Shown here: one piece after another, positions 10,467 to 22,538 of the stretch | Position numbering within the stretch: the stretch's first letter is position 1 | Layout: every line of letters starts with the position of its first letter | From: Oidiodendron maius Zn | Taxonomy: Eukaryota; Ascomycota; Leotiomycetes; Myxotrichaceae | Length of the DNA stretch: 64,000 nt | NCBI GenBank assembly: GCA_000827325.1 | Contig: KN832871.1 | Coordinates: forward strand, 2,294,001-2,358,000 | Reading direction: 5' to 3' | Notes under the pieces: model-generated | Databases searched by the model: none | The model's input: the letters and a program-made list of their open reading frames with translations, nothing else | What the model was told of the DNA's origin: nothing | Position numbers and translations under genes: made by a program

Positions 10467-11911
10467 ACCATCTTCAAGAGTGTGGGGCCGTTAGGCAAAG
10501 TGATGGGGGAAACAGTCCTAAGAGTTCTTGGGACGTAAAGAAAGAGGTGGAAGCAGATAAGTTTTGGAGTCAGTGCGCTCTCAGTGATAGGAACAGCTGC
10601 TATGAAATCTAATGTAAGGTTAATTCGGAATTCTTGCGGTCAGCAATATGCGTGCTGTACACGCGCCCTTGTCTTGACTTTCACGAACTGTTTCCCGCCT
10701 TTGACAACCCTACAAATCATTACCTTCAGCAGCCGAGATTTTAATTTCAACCATTGGAAGTAATATTAGGGGTGCTTTAGAAATTATATTATATAAATTT
10801 TTATTCGTATTAATTACGGAAGGCGCATTGGGACAGAACCATCGGCTTAGTAAGTTAAGTGCCCGTCAACTTGAATGATTTGAAGGCGGATATATAGTCC
10901 ATTAAAGATGTCTGCCTAATTTAAGACTATAAGGAATCATTAGATAAAGGAGTAGGTCCATAAGAAACTGGTCCTAATTAATACACTTACATGCATATTT
11001 GTTGACAGTGCCTGATCATTAAGTTCTCCTTTTACGCCCAGGAGATTATATCAACTGCTGCATTTGGTATATATATCTGCCTAAAATATTAAAATGGCTA
11101 TAACTCCGTTCTGAAAGGTCTGGGTCCTCGGGTATAAAGGCGCACTACCATACACCTAGGAGGGAAGGAGGGAAGGAGGGAAAATATGCTCTTGCACTGC
11201 CATTTCAGTGCTAATGTTGGGCATATAGTCACTTTATTTGTCACCATCCCAATGATCTCCGTAAGGGCACTCTTCAAATCCTCTCCTATCATCAAACAAG
11301 TCAATTTCTGTACAAGCAGAGTCAACGAGAAACGCGGGTCACGTGAATATGTAGTACCTCTAGGTCACGAGGTGGCCTCCAGAAGCAGGTCACGAGGGTG
11401 GTGCCGAAGTTGATCCCGCGCAGATTCAGTGACTTGGATTTGTCTGTCCATGCGGATAGGGCCGGTCATCTGTAAGGGGCCGAGTCTGACCACAAGGCTA
11501 TGATTCCCTGTGCCTGACCCCCTTTCTTGCTGATTCGACGGAGATTCCGTCTGGTCGCGTGGGATGAGCCTGGCCACAGCTGATGTCTCGCGGATCAATT
11601 TCACTTAAAGTATACAGGAATAGAAAGACAACAATCATCTAATGACGTCTTTGGTGATCGGAAGGCGGAAACTGACCTTGTTCTCGAGGCAAGCCTTCAG
11701 GTTGCGAGGATATTGTCATGGGAAGTCTGGAACAAGGCTTTGAGAGCGTGATGAACAGATGAAAAATAGTAAGGACTGAGAGGGTACATAACTCTCTCAG
11801 CTCCTAATCTCTATGTAATTTCTCTCAGTATTATGAATTCTGGTTAGCAGAAGTACGGCGCTAACTTGCAGTTGATCATATCGTTGATCTCAGTCGGAGT
11901 CCGACTTCAAC
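10467..11911. other. Intergenic with AT-rich island (about 10740-11100)
   Basis: Besides the possible 5' exon of the AlaX gene, no coding frame is seen. The 10740-11100 part is strongly AT-rich (TA-rich runs, TAATTA motifs) and resembles a repeat eroded by C-to-T mutation. A purine-rich run of three GGAGGGAA-like units sits at about 11158-11182. Confidence 0.45.
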
Positions 11912-12578
11912 ATGTCAACCTACTATGGACAACCATACTACTCCCTGAGAGACCAATATCGAATGGGTCCTGCTGCCAAAAAGCATAGGTCAGGGCGTTC
12001 CCATCGAAAGTTCAGACCACTTCCACCTGAAGCGTTTCATGGTATGCTGCCCGCTCTTAAGCCGAATACTCAAGTACAAGTGTCTGTGATGCTCATTCTG
12101 CACAGAATTCTCCCAGAGGCCATATATAACAGATCTACCGCCTGAGATTCAGCTCTCTATCTTCGACCATCTTGATCCCGTAGCATCAACATGTCTCGGT
12201 CTCTCCAGCAAGAAGCTGTACCCTGTGCACAGATCAAAGCACAAGAAAGTCTCACTCTTCGAAGGAACTCATGATCAAAACATCCCTCTCTGCTTCCACC
12301 TCAAGAACTGGGCGCCACAAGATCTCATGCTGGATTGGGAGACCGAAAAACTTGTGAGCAGAGAGAGATATGGAGCACTGCAGAAGGATAGAGAGAGGAA
12401 GTATTGGGAGGCCGTGACATATAATGCCGGCTACGCACCGCAGTGGCAGTCTTCGAGACACCATCAGTCGCATCAGTCCCAGCATGACCGCCCGCAGCCA
12501 AGACTGAAAAGACGTCGGCGGCTGGAAAAGCACGATATTTGGACCTATGGAAGGAGGCTGCGCGCTTGGGCATTTTGA
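11912..12578 (+). CDS. F-box-like protein
   Basis: Exons 11912-12041 and 12106-12578 (intron gtatgc...cacag, 64 nt, with in-phase junction reading HEFSQ) give 200 residues. After a basic N-terminus (KKHRSGRSHRKF), residues 50-85 resemble an F-box: ITDLPPEIQLSIFDHLDP, followed by the typical CLGLSSKKLYP. F-box proteins recruit substrates to SCF ubiquitin ligases through Skp1. No WD40 or leucine-rich repeat follows; the rest is charged and ends with a His/Gln/Ser-rich stretch and a basic run (LKRRRRLEKH). Small F-box-only proteins of this kind are common in filamentous fungi. The target is unknown. Confidence 0.8.
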
Positions 12579-13053
12579 ATCCGATATTCATTAGACGGTT
12601 TTTGTATATTCAATACTTTTCAGGCGTGTATCATTTATGGAAACATACTGCCAGTGTCTATATTGAGCTTTATTTCAATTCATATTCTGCAACGTTCCTA
12701 AGAGACAAGTTGGTCAAAGAGTTTTATAGCAGGAAAGTGATCTCTACTTGGAGAATTTTAAGCGTTTTGCTTGAGTCGTATTTAATAAGATTAGAAGAAT
12801 TCATTCTCGCCCTTCAAAGCCTGTGGCTAGCTCCCGAAACCCCCCTCGTAAGCTCGGCCTGTGTCAACAGGGCGAGAATATTACCTGGCACTCTCGAATC
12901 TCCAAGGTAGCAGTAAATAAGAAGCCTGACGATACATTGACATACCTATCAAGAAAGGACACTAATGTAAATCTAACATGGAGCAGTCCAACCTGCCGAG
13001 AATAACTCAATTTTCTAGTCGAAACTGTACAGATCTATTCATGCCATTTGAGG
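12579..13053. other. Convergent intergenic region
   Basis: 475 bases between converging genes, AT-leaning, no supported gene. It likely holds two 3' UTRs. Confidence 0.5.
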
Positions 13054-13974
13054 CTACAGGTCTTTACGGAAAACTTCTGGACCCCATGGCTGCCCGGTCA
13101 AGGAAGTCAGTCCCTTACTATTTTCGCATGAATCTCGTCCACTCATTGGCCCTGGTGGTGGCACTTTTGCAACCGTCGCGACAGCATCGGCTCCAACAGC
13201 TGTCGCACTCTCTTTCAAGGCTTTCAGTAGAGTAACAATAGACTCTGGTGTTAGGTCCTCGTAGTAATCGTCGTTAATTTGGATCATCGGGGCATTGACG
13301 CAGGCACCTAAGCATTCCACTTCAATAAAGGTGAAGAGACCATCCTCGGTGGTGTGGCCGGGCTTGATTCCTAGGTAGTCGGTCATGGCTTTCACGATGG
13401 CATCGCTACCACAGCCCCCAAGCTGGCAAGGTGTCTACATTCCCATCAGAATTAGCACTCAGTTGCACTACTCTCTAGGATTTTGTATACGAACCGTTGT
13501 GCACACTTGTAAGTGATATTTTCCTACCGGCGTCCGGTTATACATGGTGTAGAATGTCGCGACCTCGTACACGCGCATAGGTGGCATCTCCAGCAACCTT
13601 GCAACTTCGTTCATTACACTCAAACTCGTGAACCCATGTTGTCGCTGTCCAAGGTCCAGCAATGGCATCACAGCTGCTTTCTTGTATTGTGGGGGGTAGC
13701 GCTTCAGGATCTCTTCGATAAGCTTATTGTTCTGCTCGGTGAATTTGAAGGGGATGTCAGGATTGTTGTCGGGAGTATTACGATGCTGGATCATGTAGTT
13801 AGAGAAGCGCAGCCCATGGAACTGAGCTTAGAGGAGGTGAAAGATACTTACAACATGGAGCGCATCGCTGCATACCCGCGGGCTGACAGTGAACGACCGA
13901 CACTGGGCCCTCGAAGCCATGCGGGAAGCCCGGAAGGCTGGTCTGAACAGATATGGGGTGAGTTTGGATGCCAT
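13054..13974 (-). CDS. nuo24: NADH:ubiquinone oxidoreductase 24 kDa subunit
   Basis: Exons 13974-13852, 13785-13495 and 13434-13054 join in phase to 264 residues. The N-terminus ([17 protein letters not shown]) is Arg/Ser-rich without acidic residues, as in a mitochondrial presequence. The mature part is the thioredoxin-like [2Fe-2S] domain of complex I (NDUFV2/NuoE). The cluster ligands are visible as CTTTPC, formed across the second splice junction, and CLGAC in [25 protein letters not shown] and [12 protein letters not shown] are signature stretches. The protein sits in the matrix arm next to the flavin subunit and holds the N1a cluster. For the first intron the acceptor at ccag before HRNTPDNNP was chosen because it restores the conserved LHVHRNT junction; an alternative acceptor 36 nt upstream stays in frame. 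Confidence 0.95.
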
Positions 13975-15018
13975 TGTCGCAGTTTTGAGACGCAATGGTG
14001 ATCTAAGATAGAGAGGTCGCTGCTCGTCGGGTGCATTATTATTCAAGCTTCGGCTTCGATTTGAACACGATATGATTGGCCGAAGCACATGTGCGTTTCT
14101 GTGAGCTCGCCTGCGTAAATCTTGTCACCAGCCATCTCCCATTGCAACTAACGACTTCTCTCAGGGAAGAACAACCCTTGTCTGACACCTTTTAGGCACT
14201 TAATATATGCTACTCTCTCTGTTGTGTGGCAATGCCAATTTAGCTTGGTGTGTCCTAAAAATTCACGATAAGCATGCTACTAAATGGCTTTGCATAGGGC
14301 TGGTTAGGGGTAAAGTTGCATTCATTTCTAACTGGAAAATTTATGGTGGCGTTATGGAGGCAATGGCAGGAAGAGTTTTAAGCAAGTGCATATCAGAAAA
14401 TCTATGAAAATGATTATTACGGGTCAAATAGCTTTCATTATTTGTTAGTGCCAGGTAGAACTCGCTGTCTGCAGAGACAAAGCAGGGGCCTCCTGAATTG
14501 GACCTTTAATGAGTTTACCTCCTTGCATTCTTTTTCCAGAAAGGAATGTACAGTACGGCGCATGCGGTAGTACCTGGATCTTTCACTCCTTTCAAGTTTA
14601 TGATGAGAAGTAATCTGTATCCTGTTATTACTATTTCGCATGTGTTAAAAGCTCTCTTGTGACGACATAATTTGTCCATTCTCTCTGTTAGATCGCCTCG
14701 CAAGGAACCACGACTGTATTGGATGCTGGGCTGTCTGGGCTTGTTTACATATCTCAAGAAGGCTGGAAAATATCCAAAAATGAGCCTCATGTTGCAGCGC
14801 GCCACACGCTTTAAAGATGTTCGCTCTCCAAGTAGAGCCTAAATTGTGGGCAATTATTCACTCCATTGTTCATTCACTACGACACTATTTCCCATCCACA
14901 TCCAGTTGCTCATAGCGTGTTCTCTAATCCCATCATCAAAGCAACCAGCAGAATAATAGCTAGATCAGCTTCACATAACGTAGCAAATAAGATAGGGCTT
15001 AAGCAATATCTAGTGGCG
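13975..15018. other. 1 kb intergenic region
   Basis: This lies between the divergently transcribed complex I and MARVEL-like genes. Short frames on both strands have no recognisable content. It presumably carries two promoters. Confidence 0.45.
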
Positions 15019-15592
15019 ATGCCTGCAGTACGGGTTCTCGCCACCATTCTGCGAATCAGCCAGGTGGGTTCAGCCAGTTTTGTTATCAGTGCTCAGACTC
15101 TAATATAAGACCACTCAGTTGGCCTTCTCAGCTGCTGCTGTTGGTCTGACATCCTCATATCTCTATGGCCATGAGTGTACTTTGGGAGGTAGCCACATAA
15201 ACTTCATCTATGTCGAAATTGTGACCGCCTTGGGTCTTGTCTTCTCACTGCTCCTTCTTATTCCAGCCCCTTCAAGCATTCTCGAATTGGGCTTGGATTT
15301 CGCCCTCTTCATTCTGCTCCTCACTGCATTCGGCCTTATCACTACCGTATATCCACCCATTTCCCATACTCTTGTCCAAATGCTAACGAGATAGTACATC
15401 GGCCCTTTGGATTGCGGTAGTATCTGGGACTGGTGCTGTATTACTGGAAATACAATTTGCCAGACGCTTAAAGCCGACATCATTTTTTGCTTCCTCGCTG
15501 CGATATTCTTTCTCGTCTCTGGCTTGTTCGGGATTTGGCGCTCTTTGAAGCGGAAACTTGAGGGGCTAGAGGCTGCTACCTCATATTTTTAG
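15019..15592 (+). CDS. MARVEL-like four-helix membrane protein
   Basis: Exons 15019-15063, 15119-15346 and 15395-15592 (all phase 0; the second intron has a gctaac branch site) give 156 residues. Four hydrophobic segments are visible: about residues 5-27, 40-58 (VEIVTALGLVFSLLLLIP), 66-84 (LDFALFILLLTAFGLITT) and 117-137 (IIFCFLAAIFFLVSGLFGIW). Between helices three and four lies YIGPLDCGSIWDW, followed by C-T-LKADIIFCFL, a pattern I associate with fungal MARVEL-domain proteins. These act at the plasma membrane or in vesicles, mostly with unknown roles. The C-terminus is short and cytosolic. Confidence 0.85.
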
Positions 15593-16002
15593 GGAACAAA
15601 CACTAGAGTTAGTAGCATAACCAAGCTTGCAACTCGACTGGTTAATCCATAAGTGTCAGCGACATATTATCATTGCGGGATTACAAGTGACCGAGTGGCA
15701 GGATGGCAGTTATAAATACCAGAGATAAGTATCAAGGCCTGACGAGCTCTACAGCTATGCTTTTGCCATGCAAAGTCAGTATTCTCATCATCAGCACATC
15801 TCGCTGGGCTATAAGAAGATAGATTGCTTTATCCAACTTGCATTGTTTTAGAGGCTGCATCTACTTTCTGGTTTTGAAAAATGTCTGGAAGCAAATTGAC
15901 CGTTTATAATTCCAGAAGATTTTAGCCAGGCCGAGCCACCGTGGAAACGTCTATCTGGATATCTCTATAGATGAAGATGATCTATTATTCCTACACCGTA
16001 TC
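15593..16002. other. Convergent intergenic region
   Basis: 410 bases between converging genes with no supported coding frame. Confidence 0.5.
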
Positions 16003-17354
16003 TCACAATTCGTCCTTTCCTTCAGGTATAACGGGCTTTTCAGGCCTTCCACTATCCTTGTGCAGGTTTACACCCTTCTTCTTCCGCCACTTCTCCCACA
16101 AATCCCAGAAATCTTTCTCCATGCCCTTCTCCATCTGATCCGGTAATACGATCATATACTCGACTATCAAGTCTCCGAATTCCGTCTTGTGGTACACGCT
16201 ATCCCCGTCCTCATGCCATTTCGGCATACCCTCTCCTGTAATCCTCTCCACTTGACCGGGTTGGACGATCTCTCCTCTCTTACGACTCAGCTGGACGATA
16301 TGGCCATCCAGATGTGTCAAGTTTCGTGTCCAGTCGCCCATCCAAGCTTCGCGGAGAGACAAGAGCTCTTTCCAGTACAACTCATTCCCTTTCCGCCTAA
16401 AGAAGGTTCCATCAACTTTCATCTCGTTATCTTCTTCTAGATCTGGAGTCTTTTCGACAAGAGTGACGTGAATATCCCCGGCAACCCAGTCCGGGCTCTC
16501 ATCACCATCGTTTTCGTAATTGATTTTCTGGCCTTTTGGGGCGCCTTTCTCAATAACCAGTGGGAAGGTATTGGTCTTCCTTACTACTCGACTCCCATTG
16601 CATACGGGACATTTGTGTTTGATAGTCTTCCCTTGGCCTCCACAGGTCTCGCACTGAACTTGCACTTGTTGGAAGATCCCAGGAGCTAGCATATGCTTCT
16701 TGACTTGGATACCATGTCCACCACAAGCGGAACATGTATCTACCTGCCCATCCGCACTGCCCGATCCCTCACAGTCTTCGCAGATCTGCTGCTTTTCCAG
16801 CTGAAATTCGGTACTGTGGCCATTATAGAAGTCTTTCAGCGGAACACCAATTCGGACTTCCATATCCGGTCCACGCCGTTGGCCGGGTTGATGACCGAAA
16901 TGCCCACCGCCACCAAAGAATCGCGAGAACAGGTCGAAAGGATCATGGTGCTGGCCGCCGCCGCCGCCCTGTTGCCGTTGCTTCAGCCCTTCATATCCAT
17001 AACGGTCATAGATCTTGCGACTTTCTGAGTCAGATAATGCTTCGTAGGCTTCGGCTATTTCGACAAATTTCTGCTGGGCTGTAGAGTCATTTCTGATATT
17101 GTCAATAGGGAACTCAATGGGATGGGAGACGAGAGGGCCATACGGATTCTTGTCAGGGTGGTATTTCTTGCTGAGAGTTCGATAGGCACGTTTGATTTCT
17201 CGGTCTGAAGCCTGCTTGTCGATTCCGAGAAGCTAGCCAACATTAGAATTATGAACTGGAGTAAAATACGTCCTCATACTTTGTAGAAGTCTTCGGCGCA
17301 TGCAGCGAGCTGTAGCAAGCACAGAAATATCAGAAGAGCTGATGGGAGTAACAT
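16003..17354 (-). CDS. scj1: ER-lumenal type I DnaJ co-chaperone (Scj1-like)
   Basis: Exons 17354-17280, 17232-17144 and 17092-16003 give 417 residues. The first exon is a signal peptide (hydrophobic LLPSALLIFLCLLQLAACA) followed directly by the J domain EDFYK-LLGIDK, with the HPD motif in KKYHPDKNP across the second splice junction. A Gly-rich linker (GGGGGQ, FFGGGGHFG) precedes the zinc region with four CxxCxGxG-type repeats (CEDCEGSG, CSACGGHG, CETCGGQG, CPVCNGSR), then the substrate-binding C-terminal domains. The protein ends in KDEL, an ER retrieval signal. It would stimulate the ATPase of BiP/Kar2 and help folding or degradation of secretory proteins. The start lies 387 bases from a divergent helicase gene. 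Confidence 0.95.
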
Positions 17355-17741
17355 TGTTCTGGTAGGGTGCGCCCGCAGAGGACAAGACCAGTGGGAAACG
17401 GCTTAAATAGAGACAGTCATAGGATATAAAGGAGGGACTAGAATGACAAAACTTCAGCGCCAACCCAAAGTACCAAGGGTGGAGGAGGTCTATCTATCGA
17501 GCAGGACGCGAAAGTTACCACGGTAGCCAAATGCTTTTGATGCAGGGATGTTCGGTATCGCTACGGTGGCCGGGATTTGCCGTTGCAATCCAGAATGCAG
17601 AACTCCATCACACGCTGGTAGAAAATTACTCTGCCCTCCGTTCTCTCTACAAACGAGTCACCATCTTTGGTGTCTTTAGCTAGGTGGCTAGCTTTCCTTT
17701 GTGTTCACCTTACTCAACTGCCCGACAGTTTGTTAGTTGAG
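17355..17741. promoter_or_regulatory. Shared bidirectional promoter region
   Basis: 387 bases separate the start codons of the divergent ER DnaJ and DEAH-helicase genes, so both promoters must lie here. No clear TATA box or unfolded-protein-response element was identified by eye. Confidence 0.5.
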
Positions 17742-20700
17742 ATGGCGGCCAAAAAGTATGCCCTTGTCTCCATGGAGGACGAAGATCTAGGCCCAGCGCG
17801 AGTAGTCGAGAGGAAGAGAGAGAAACGCAGACATGGAGAGAAATCGTCATCTTCCCGCAGAGATAAATCACATCGAGAGCGGAGCCGATCGCCTCGCCGT
17901 GAACCAGTCCATCGCACCAAGACGATCCGGAGGCCGGACAATGGCGCGGACTTCGAAGACCGTTGGGGCGATGTTGAATACAGCTCAGAGGACGAGCAGG
18001 CCGAGTTTGAAGAATCTGCACCGAAGAGAATGAAGGTTGGCCATGTCGAAGAAGACGAAAATATATCGGAAGGCGAGAGGGAGCGGAGGAAAGACCAAGC
18101 AGAGAAGGAGGCGTTTGCGAAGAGATTACAGTCTAAGGATGCCGACAAGACGAAGAAGATTGTGGAGGATCGTTCGTCCACGAGAGACGGCAATCTCTTG
18201 GCGCAACGACGGGCTTTAGCAGAAGATGCTGCTGCAAGGAGTGCAGCACTCCCTGACCTTAGGGAAAGGAGTAGACAGGAATACCTGAAAAAGAGAGAGA
18301 CAGAGCGCCTGGCATTATTACGGAAACAAGTCGCAGACGAAACAGCCGAGTTGAAGAGCGGCGTAAGGCTGTCTGAGAGGGAGAAAGCCGAATTTGCGAA
18401 GAACAGGGAGGTGCTGAGAATTGCTGAGGAGAGGTTGCGTATTGACGACCATCTGGATGGCTATGCGATGCCGGAGGATTATATTACGGAGAAGGGGAAG
18501 ATTGATCGGAAGAAGAAGGAGGATGCCATGTACAAACGCTATGTTGATCGAGATGAATATGGCCAGGAAAAGTACATTACCGAGCATGATGAGTGGGAGA
18601 GGGAACAAACAGAGAAGGCCAAAGCGCAAATCAAAATTGCGGAGAGAGTAGACGGAGAGTATGATTACGTCTTAGATGAGGAACAAGGCATCAAATGGGT
18701 AATGGACTCAAAATTGGCCGGCGAAGGTTTGGGTCAGAGCAAAGAAGAACGGTTCCTGGCCGAGCAACTCAAAGCCGCGGAGAAAAAAGCTTTATCAATG
18801 GAGGAGACTCGGAAAAGTCTACCTATCTATGCTTACAGAGACCAATTTTTGGCTGCTCTGGAAGAGTACCAAATTTTGGTTATTGTTGGCGAAACCGGCA
18901 GCGGAAAGACTACCCAGTTGCCGCAATATCTCCATGAAGCAGGGTATACTAAAGGTGGCCTCAAGATTGGATGCACGCAACCACGGCGAGTAGCTGCCAT
19001 GAGCGTGGCAGCCCGTGTCGCAGATGAGATGGGAGTTAAAGTTGGAAATGAAGTCGGTTACTCGATCCGATTCGAAGATGCCACGAGCGAGAAGACGGTC
19101 CTAAAGTATATGACGGATGGCATGCTCCTGAGGGAATTCATGACAGAGCCTGACTTGGGTGGATACTCTGCTTTAATGATTGATGAGGCCCACGAACGGA
19201 CTGTTCATACAGATATCCTTCTAGCCCTTGTCAAGGATCTTGCACGAGAGAGACCGGATTTGAAGCTACTCATTTCCTCTGCAACGATGAACGCATCGAA
19301 GTTTGCTGAATATTTCGACGACGCACCGATCTTCAATATCCCGGGTCGAAGATACCCTGTTGATATTCATTATACGCCTCAACCTGAGGCGAACTATCTT
19401 GCTGCATCTATAACCACCGTGTTTCAAATTCATACAACTCAAGGGAAGGGCGACATTTTGGTATTTTTGACCGGGCAGGACGAAATCGAAGCGGCCGAGC
19501 AGAATATCACGGAAATCTCGAGGAAGCTAGGTAGTCGAGTTCCTGAACTCGTTATCTGCCCTATCTATGCAAATCTGCCATCTGAACTCCAAGCAAAGAT
19601 CTTTGAGCCAACTCCTGAAGGGGCGCGCAAGGTCGTTCTAGCAACCAACATTGCCGAGACCAGTTTGACCATCGACGGCATTGTGTATGTCATCGATCCC
19701 GGGTTCGTTAAGGAGAATATATACAACCCGGCGACCGGCATGTCAAAGTTGGTCGCTGTACCATGCTCTCGTGCATCTGCAAACCAGAGGAGTGGCCGTG
19801 CTGGTCGTGTCGGGCCTGGCAAGTGCTTTCGGCTGTACACCAAATGGGCGTTCATGAACGAGATGGAAGAAAGTACCACACCTGAAATTCAAAGAACGAA
19901 TCTTAATGGTGTGGTCCTATTGCTGAAATCACTAGGCATCAACGAGCTCCTGGACTTCGAGTTTATGGACCCACCGCCGACAGAAACACTGATTGGTGCT
20001 TTGAACCAGCTATTCGCCCTGCAGGCTCTAAATCATCAAGGAGAGCTGACTAAAATGGGAAGGCAGATGGCAGAATTCCCAGCCGATCCAATGCTTGCAA
20101 AAGCGATCCTTGCTGCCGATAAACTTGGGTGTGTGGAAGAAGTACTATCCATCGTGTCGATGCTAAGCGAAGCGTCCGCGCTCTTTTTCCGTCCCAAGGA
20201 TAAGAAGATCCACGCAGATAGTGCACGAGCACGTTTTACCGTCAAGGAAGGCGGTGACCATCTTACCCTGCTAAACATTTGGAACCAGTGGGTTGATAGC
20301 GACTTCAGCTATGTCTGGGCGAAGGAGAACTTCCTGCAGCAGAGATCGCTCACCCGCGCCCGAGATGTCCGAGACCAGCTTGCGAAGTTATGTGAACGTG
20401 TCGAGGTCACCATATCGAGTTGCGGGGCTGCAGATTTGGTGCCGATCCAAAAGGCCATCACAGCTGGCTTCTTCCCTAATGCGGCGAGGCTGCAGAGAGG
20501 AGGTGACAGCTATCGCACTGTGAAGAACAACAACACTGTTTATATACATCCCTCATCGGTACTGATGGACTCGAACCCGCCGATCAAGATGGTGATATAC
20601 TATGAGCTGGTTCAAACGACAAAAGAGTACATGCGGAACTGCTTACCCATCAAGCCAGAGTGGCTACACGAGGCTGCGCCGCATTTCCATAAGAAGAAAG

Positions 20701-20753
20701 ACTTGGAAGCGCTGGAAGAGAGGAAAATGCCAAAGGATCGGAGCAGGATATGA
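17742..20753 (+). CDS. prp2: DEAH-box RNA helicase, Prp2/DHX16 type
   Basis: Single-exon frame of 1003 residues from the first ATG at 17742; it stays open upstream only from a TTG. The N-terminal 350 residues are highly charged, with RS-like and acidic runs ([18 protein letters not shown]). All DEAH motifs follow: [11 protein letters not shown] (about residue 382), Ia [16 protein letters not shown] (about 480), [27 protein letters not shown], then winged-helix, ratchet and OB regions. The segment before the core ([17 protein letters not shown]) fits the Prp2/DHX16 subfamily, which remodels the spliceosome before the first catalytic step. Prp22 and Prp43 lack this N-terminus, so they are less likely. 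The N-terminus is shorter than in animal DHX16, and an unseen upstream exon is possible. Confidence 0.93.
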   Translation: MAAKKYALVSMEDEDLGPARVVERKREKRRHGEKSSSSRRDKSHRERSRSPRREPVHRTKTIRRPDNGADFEDRWGDVEYSSEDEQAEFEESAPKRMKVGHVEEDENISEGERERRKDQAEKEAFAKRLQSKDADKTKKIVEDRSSTRDGNLLAQRRALAEDAAARSAALPDLRERSRQEYLKKRETERLALLRKQVADETAELKSGVRLSEREKAEFAKNREVLRIAEERLRIDDHLDGYAMPEDYITEKGKIDRKKKEDAMYKRYVDRDEYGQEKYITEHDEWEREQTEKAKAQIKIAERVDGEYDYVLDEEQGIKWVMDSKLAGEGLGQSKEERFLAEQLKAAEKKALSMEETRKSLPIYAYRDQFLAALEEYQILVIVGETGSGKTTQLPQYLHEAGYTKGGLKIGCTQPRRVAAMSVAARVADEMGVKVGNEVGYSIRFEDATSEKTVLKYMTDGMLLREFMTEPDLGGYSALMIDEAHERTVHTDILLALVKDLARERPDLKLLISSATMNASKFAEYFDDAPIFNIPGRRYPVDIHYTPQPEANYLAASITTVFQIHTTQGKGDILVFLTGQDEIEAAEQNITEISRKLGSRVPELVICPIYANLPSELQAKIFEPTPEGARKVVLATNIAETSLTIDGIVYVIDPGFVKENIYNPATGMSKLVAVPCSRASANQRSGRAGRVGPGKCFRLYTKWAFMNEMEESTTPEIQRTNLNGVVLLLKSLGINELLDFEFMDPPPTETLIGALNQLFALQALNHQGELTKMGRQMAEFPADPMLAKAILAADKLGCVEEVLSIVSMLSEASALFFRPKDKKIHADSARARFTVKEGGDHLTLLNIWNQWVDSDFSYVWAKENFLQQRSLTRARDVRDQLAKLCERVEVTISSCGAADLVPIQKAITAGFFPNAARLQRGGDSYRTVKNNNTVYIHPSSVLMDSNPPIKMVIYYELVQTTKEYMRNCLPIKPEWLHEAAPHFHKKKDLEALEERKMPKDRSRI

Positions 20754-21007
20754 CATGTACATAGATGAATAGACTATTATGCATGGGGCTGGTTGCAACA
20801 TGTTGCCACAAACAAGAGTTTTGGGCGGTCAGGGTGTGTCAGTATCATATATGGTTACGTGAGAACTACTTCTACCAGGCTCCCTACCTACCCTACCAAT
20901 CCTTCGCCATGTAGGGACTTCCGATCTCATGACTTGCATAAACCGTGAGCTCTAAAATATCAAGCTTCCAATGCGCACGGAATAGTTTCCGCGTACGATC
21001 AAAGCCC
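20754..21007. other. Intergenic spacer before methyltransferase gene
   Basis: Contains the 3' end of the helicase transcript and the distal promoter of the next gene. Pyrimidine-rich tracts occur near 20880-20905 and 21020-21090. Confidence 0.4.
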
Positions 21008-21015
21008 TATAAATA
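21008..21015 (+). promoter_or_regulatory. TATA box
   Basis: A perfect TATAAATA lies about 105 bases before the ATG at 21113, followed by a pyrimidine-rich leader, a common fungal core-promoter arrangement. Confidence 0.55.
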
Positions 21016-21112
21016 CTTTTCTCTGTCCCACCCACTTTCTACGCGCCCCCATATTCCCTTCAATACCCCCTAGCACAATTCTCCCATATTTTTGAATCAC
21101 GCCCTTGTCAAG

Positions 21113-22102
21113 ATGTTCAAGTATATCTACGAAGTCCTGCAAGAACTTACAAGTCCACTATATCTTATGTTCCTGTCCGCAATATATCTCCCTGGAACAA
21201 TGCTTTCTCTTCTCCGAACGCGTCAATTATCCACTATTGTCTCCCCAACCAGATTCAGACATGCTTGGTTTGCACGGTTCTGGTCCATCTACGGACCCCT
21301 TATGAAAGAAAATTCCGCACTAAAAATCGCCCCCCTGATTGGCTTGGCGAGAGGAGTCGTGCTCGATATTGGCCCTGGCAGTGGAGAGTGGATTGGGCTG
21401 TTTGATAAGGAAAAAGTGATCAAGGTATTCGTCTGGAGATAACTGAACGGCCTCAAATATGACACTGATTGGGATCAGATATACGGTGTGGAGCCAAATA
21501 CAGATCATCATGAGGGTCTGAGAAGAAAAATCAAATTGGAGGGTTTGAGTGACATATACGAGATCGTCCCGGTTGGAGCAGAGGATTTGGGAAGTAAATG
21601 GATTCAAGAGGGAGAAGCGGATACAATTATAACGGTTCGTGTTATACTACGCTTTGGGCAATAGTCAAACAGCGGAGTGGAGGCTATCCAGCCGCCCGAG
21701 ATTTTAATTCAGCCCTTCATTCTTGTTCATTGATGCTGACAACACAGCAGGTACAATGTCTCTGTTCTGTCGACAATCCCAAAACAATGATAGGCAGTTT
21801 ATATGGCTACCTCAAGCCAGGCGGCCAGTGGATTGTATATGAGCATGTAATTACCCACGCTGGTGGTCTAATAGCTCTGTATCAATGTGAGTACGTCCCC
21901 GCATCACGACAACCGTGTTAATTGGACGGTAGGGGCGATTGATTTCGTCTGGCCATATTTTCTTGGTGGATGCTCAATCACAAGAGACTCTGGGAAATGG
22001 CTGAGGGAAGCAGGGACATGGCATAAGGTTGATTTGAGGCAGCCTGAAGGCGAGCCAAGTTATATGGTCTTGCCACATGTGACAGGCATACTTACGAAGT
22101 GA
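21113..22102 (+). CDS. Class I SAM-dependent methyltransferase (METTL7-like)
   Basis: Four exons (21113-21424, 21479-21634, 21751-21886, 21933-22102) join in phase to 257 residues. The N-terminus is hydrophobic (LTSPLYLMFLSAIYLPGTML), probably a membrane anchor. Motif I for S-adenosylmethionine is VVLDIGPGSGEW; the acidic residue of motif II is in IYGVEPN; the conserved QCLCSVDNP and YLKPGGQWIVYEHV follow. The order matches the METTL7/UbiE-like group of membrane-associated methyltransferases found in many fungi, whose substrates are mostly unknown. The acceptor of intron 2 could lie 3 nt upstream, adding one residue. Confidence 0.88.
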
Positions 22103-22538
22103 TAGCCGCTCGAGGAGATCAATATACCTGAAGTTATTTCTCACTACTTCTTTATGCAATCTTCTGCTGTTGGTCTCTGTCTTTAGATATGTTTGGGTTA
22201 AAAGAAGTTAGGTACGGTACTGTAGTAGAACCAAATTACATACAAACTTTAGACAGGAACGAGGGTAGTGCTGAAATGGGAGGTAAAAATGTATCCTCAG
22301 GCATAAAGCCATGATCCACGAATCACACCGCCTTGGTCTTTTCTGCCGATCATCGAGTCAAGCAAAGTGTTGCGGCAATAGAATAGTCAAGCTCCACTAT
22401 CCAAGTTCCAAATTCCAATTCAGTGTTCGCCAAGCAGAATATCAACTCTTCGTCTAACACTTGAGCTTGGGGGATTCCAAGTCTGATGTCGCTGACGCCG
22501 GATCTAAGACGTAGTCTTCATCCAAATCATAGACCCTA
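22103..22538. other. Intergenic region
   Basis: 436 bases between two plus-strand genes, no supported coding frame; promoter and leader of the TFIIIC gene. Confidence 0.45.

Noticed and set aside
13786-13821. Upstream acceptor for intron 1 of the complex I subunit
   Set aside because: It stays in frame, but adds twelve residues not expected in the family; the acceptor at 13786 restores LHVHRNT.
17667-17741. N-terminal extension of the helicase
   Set aside because: Begins at TTG; the first ATG is at 17742.
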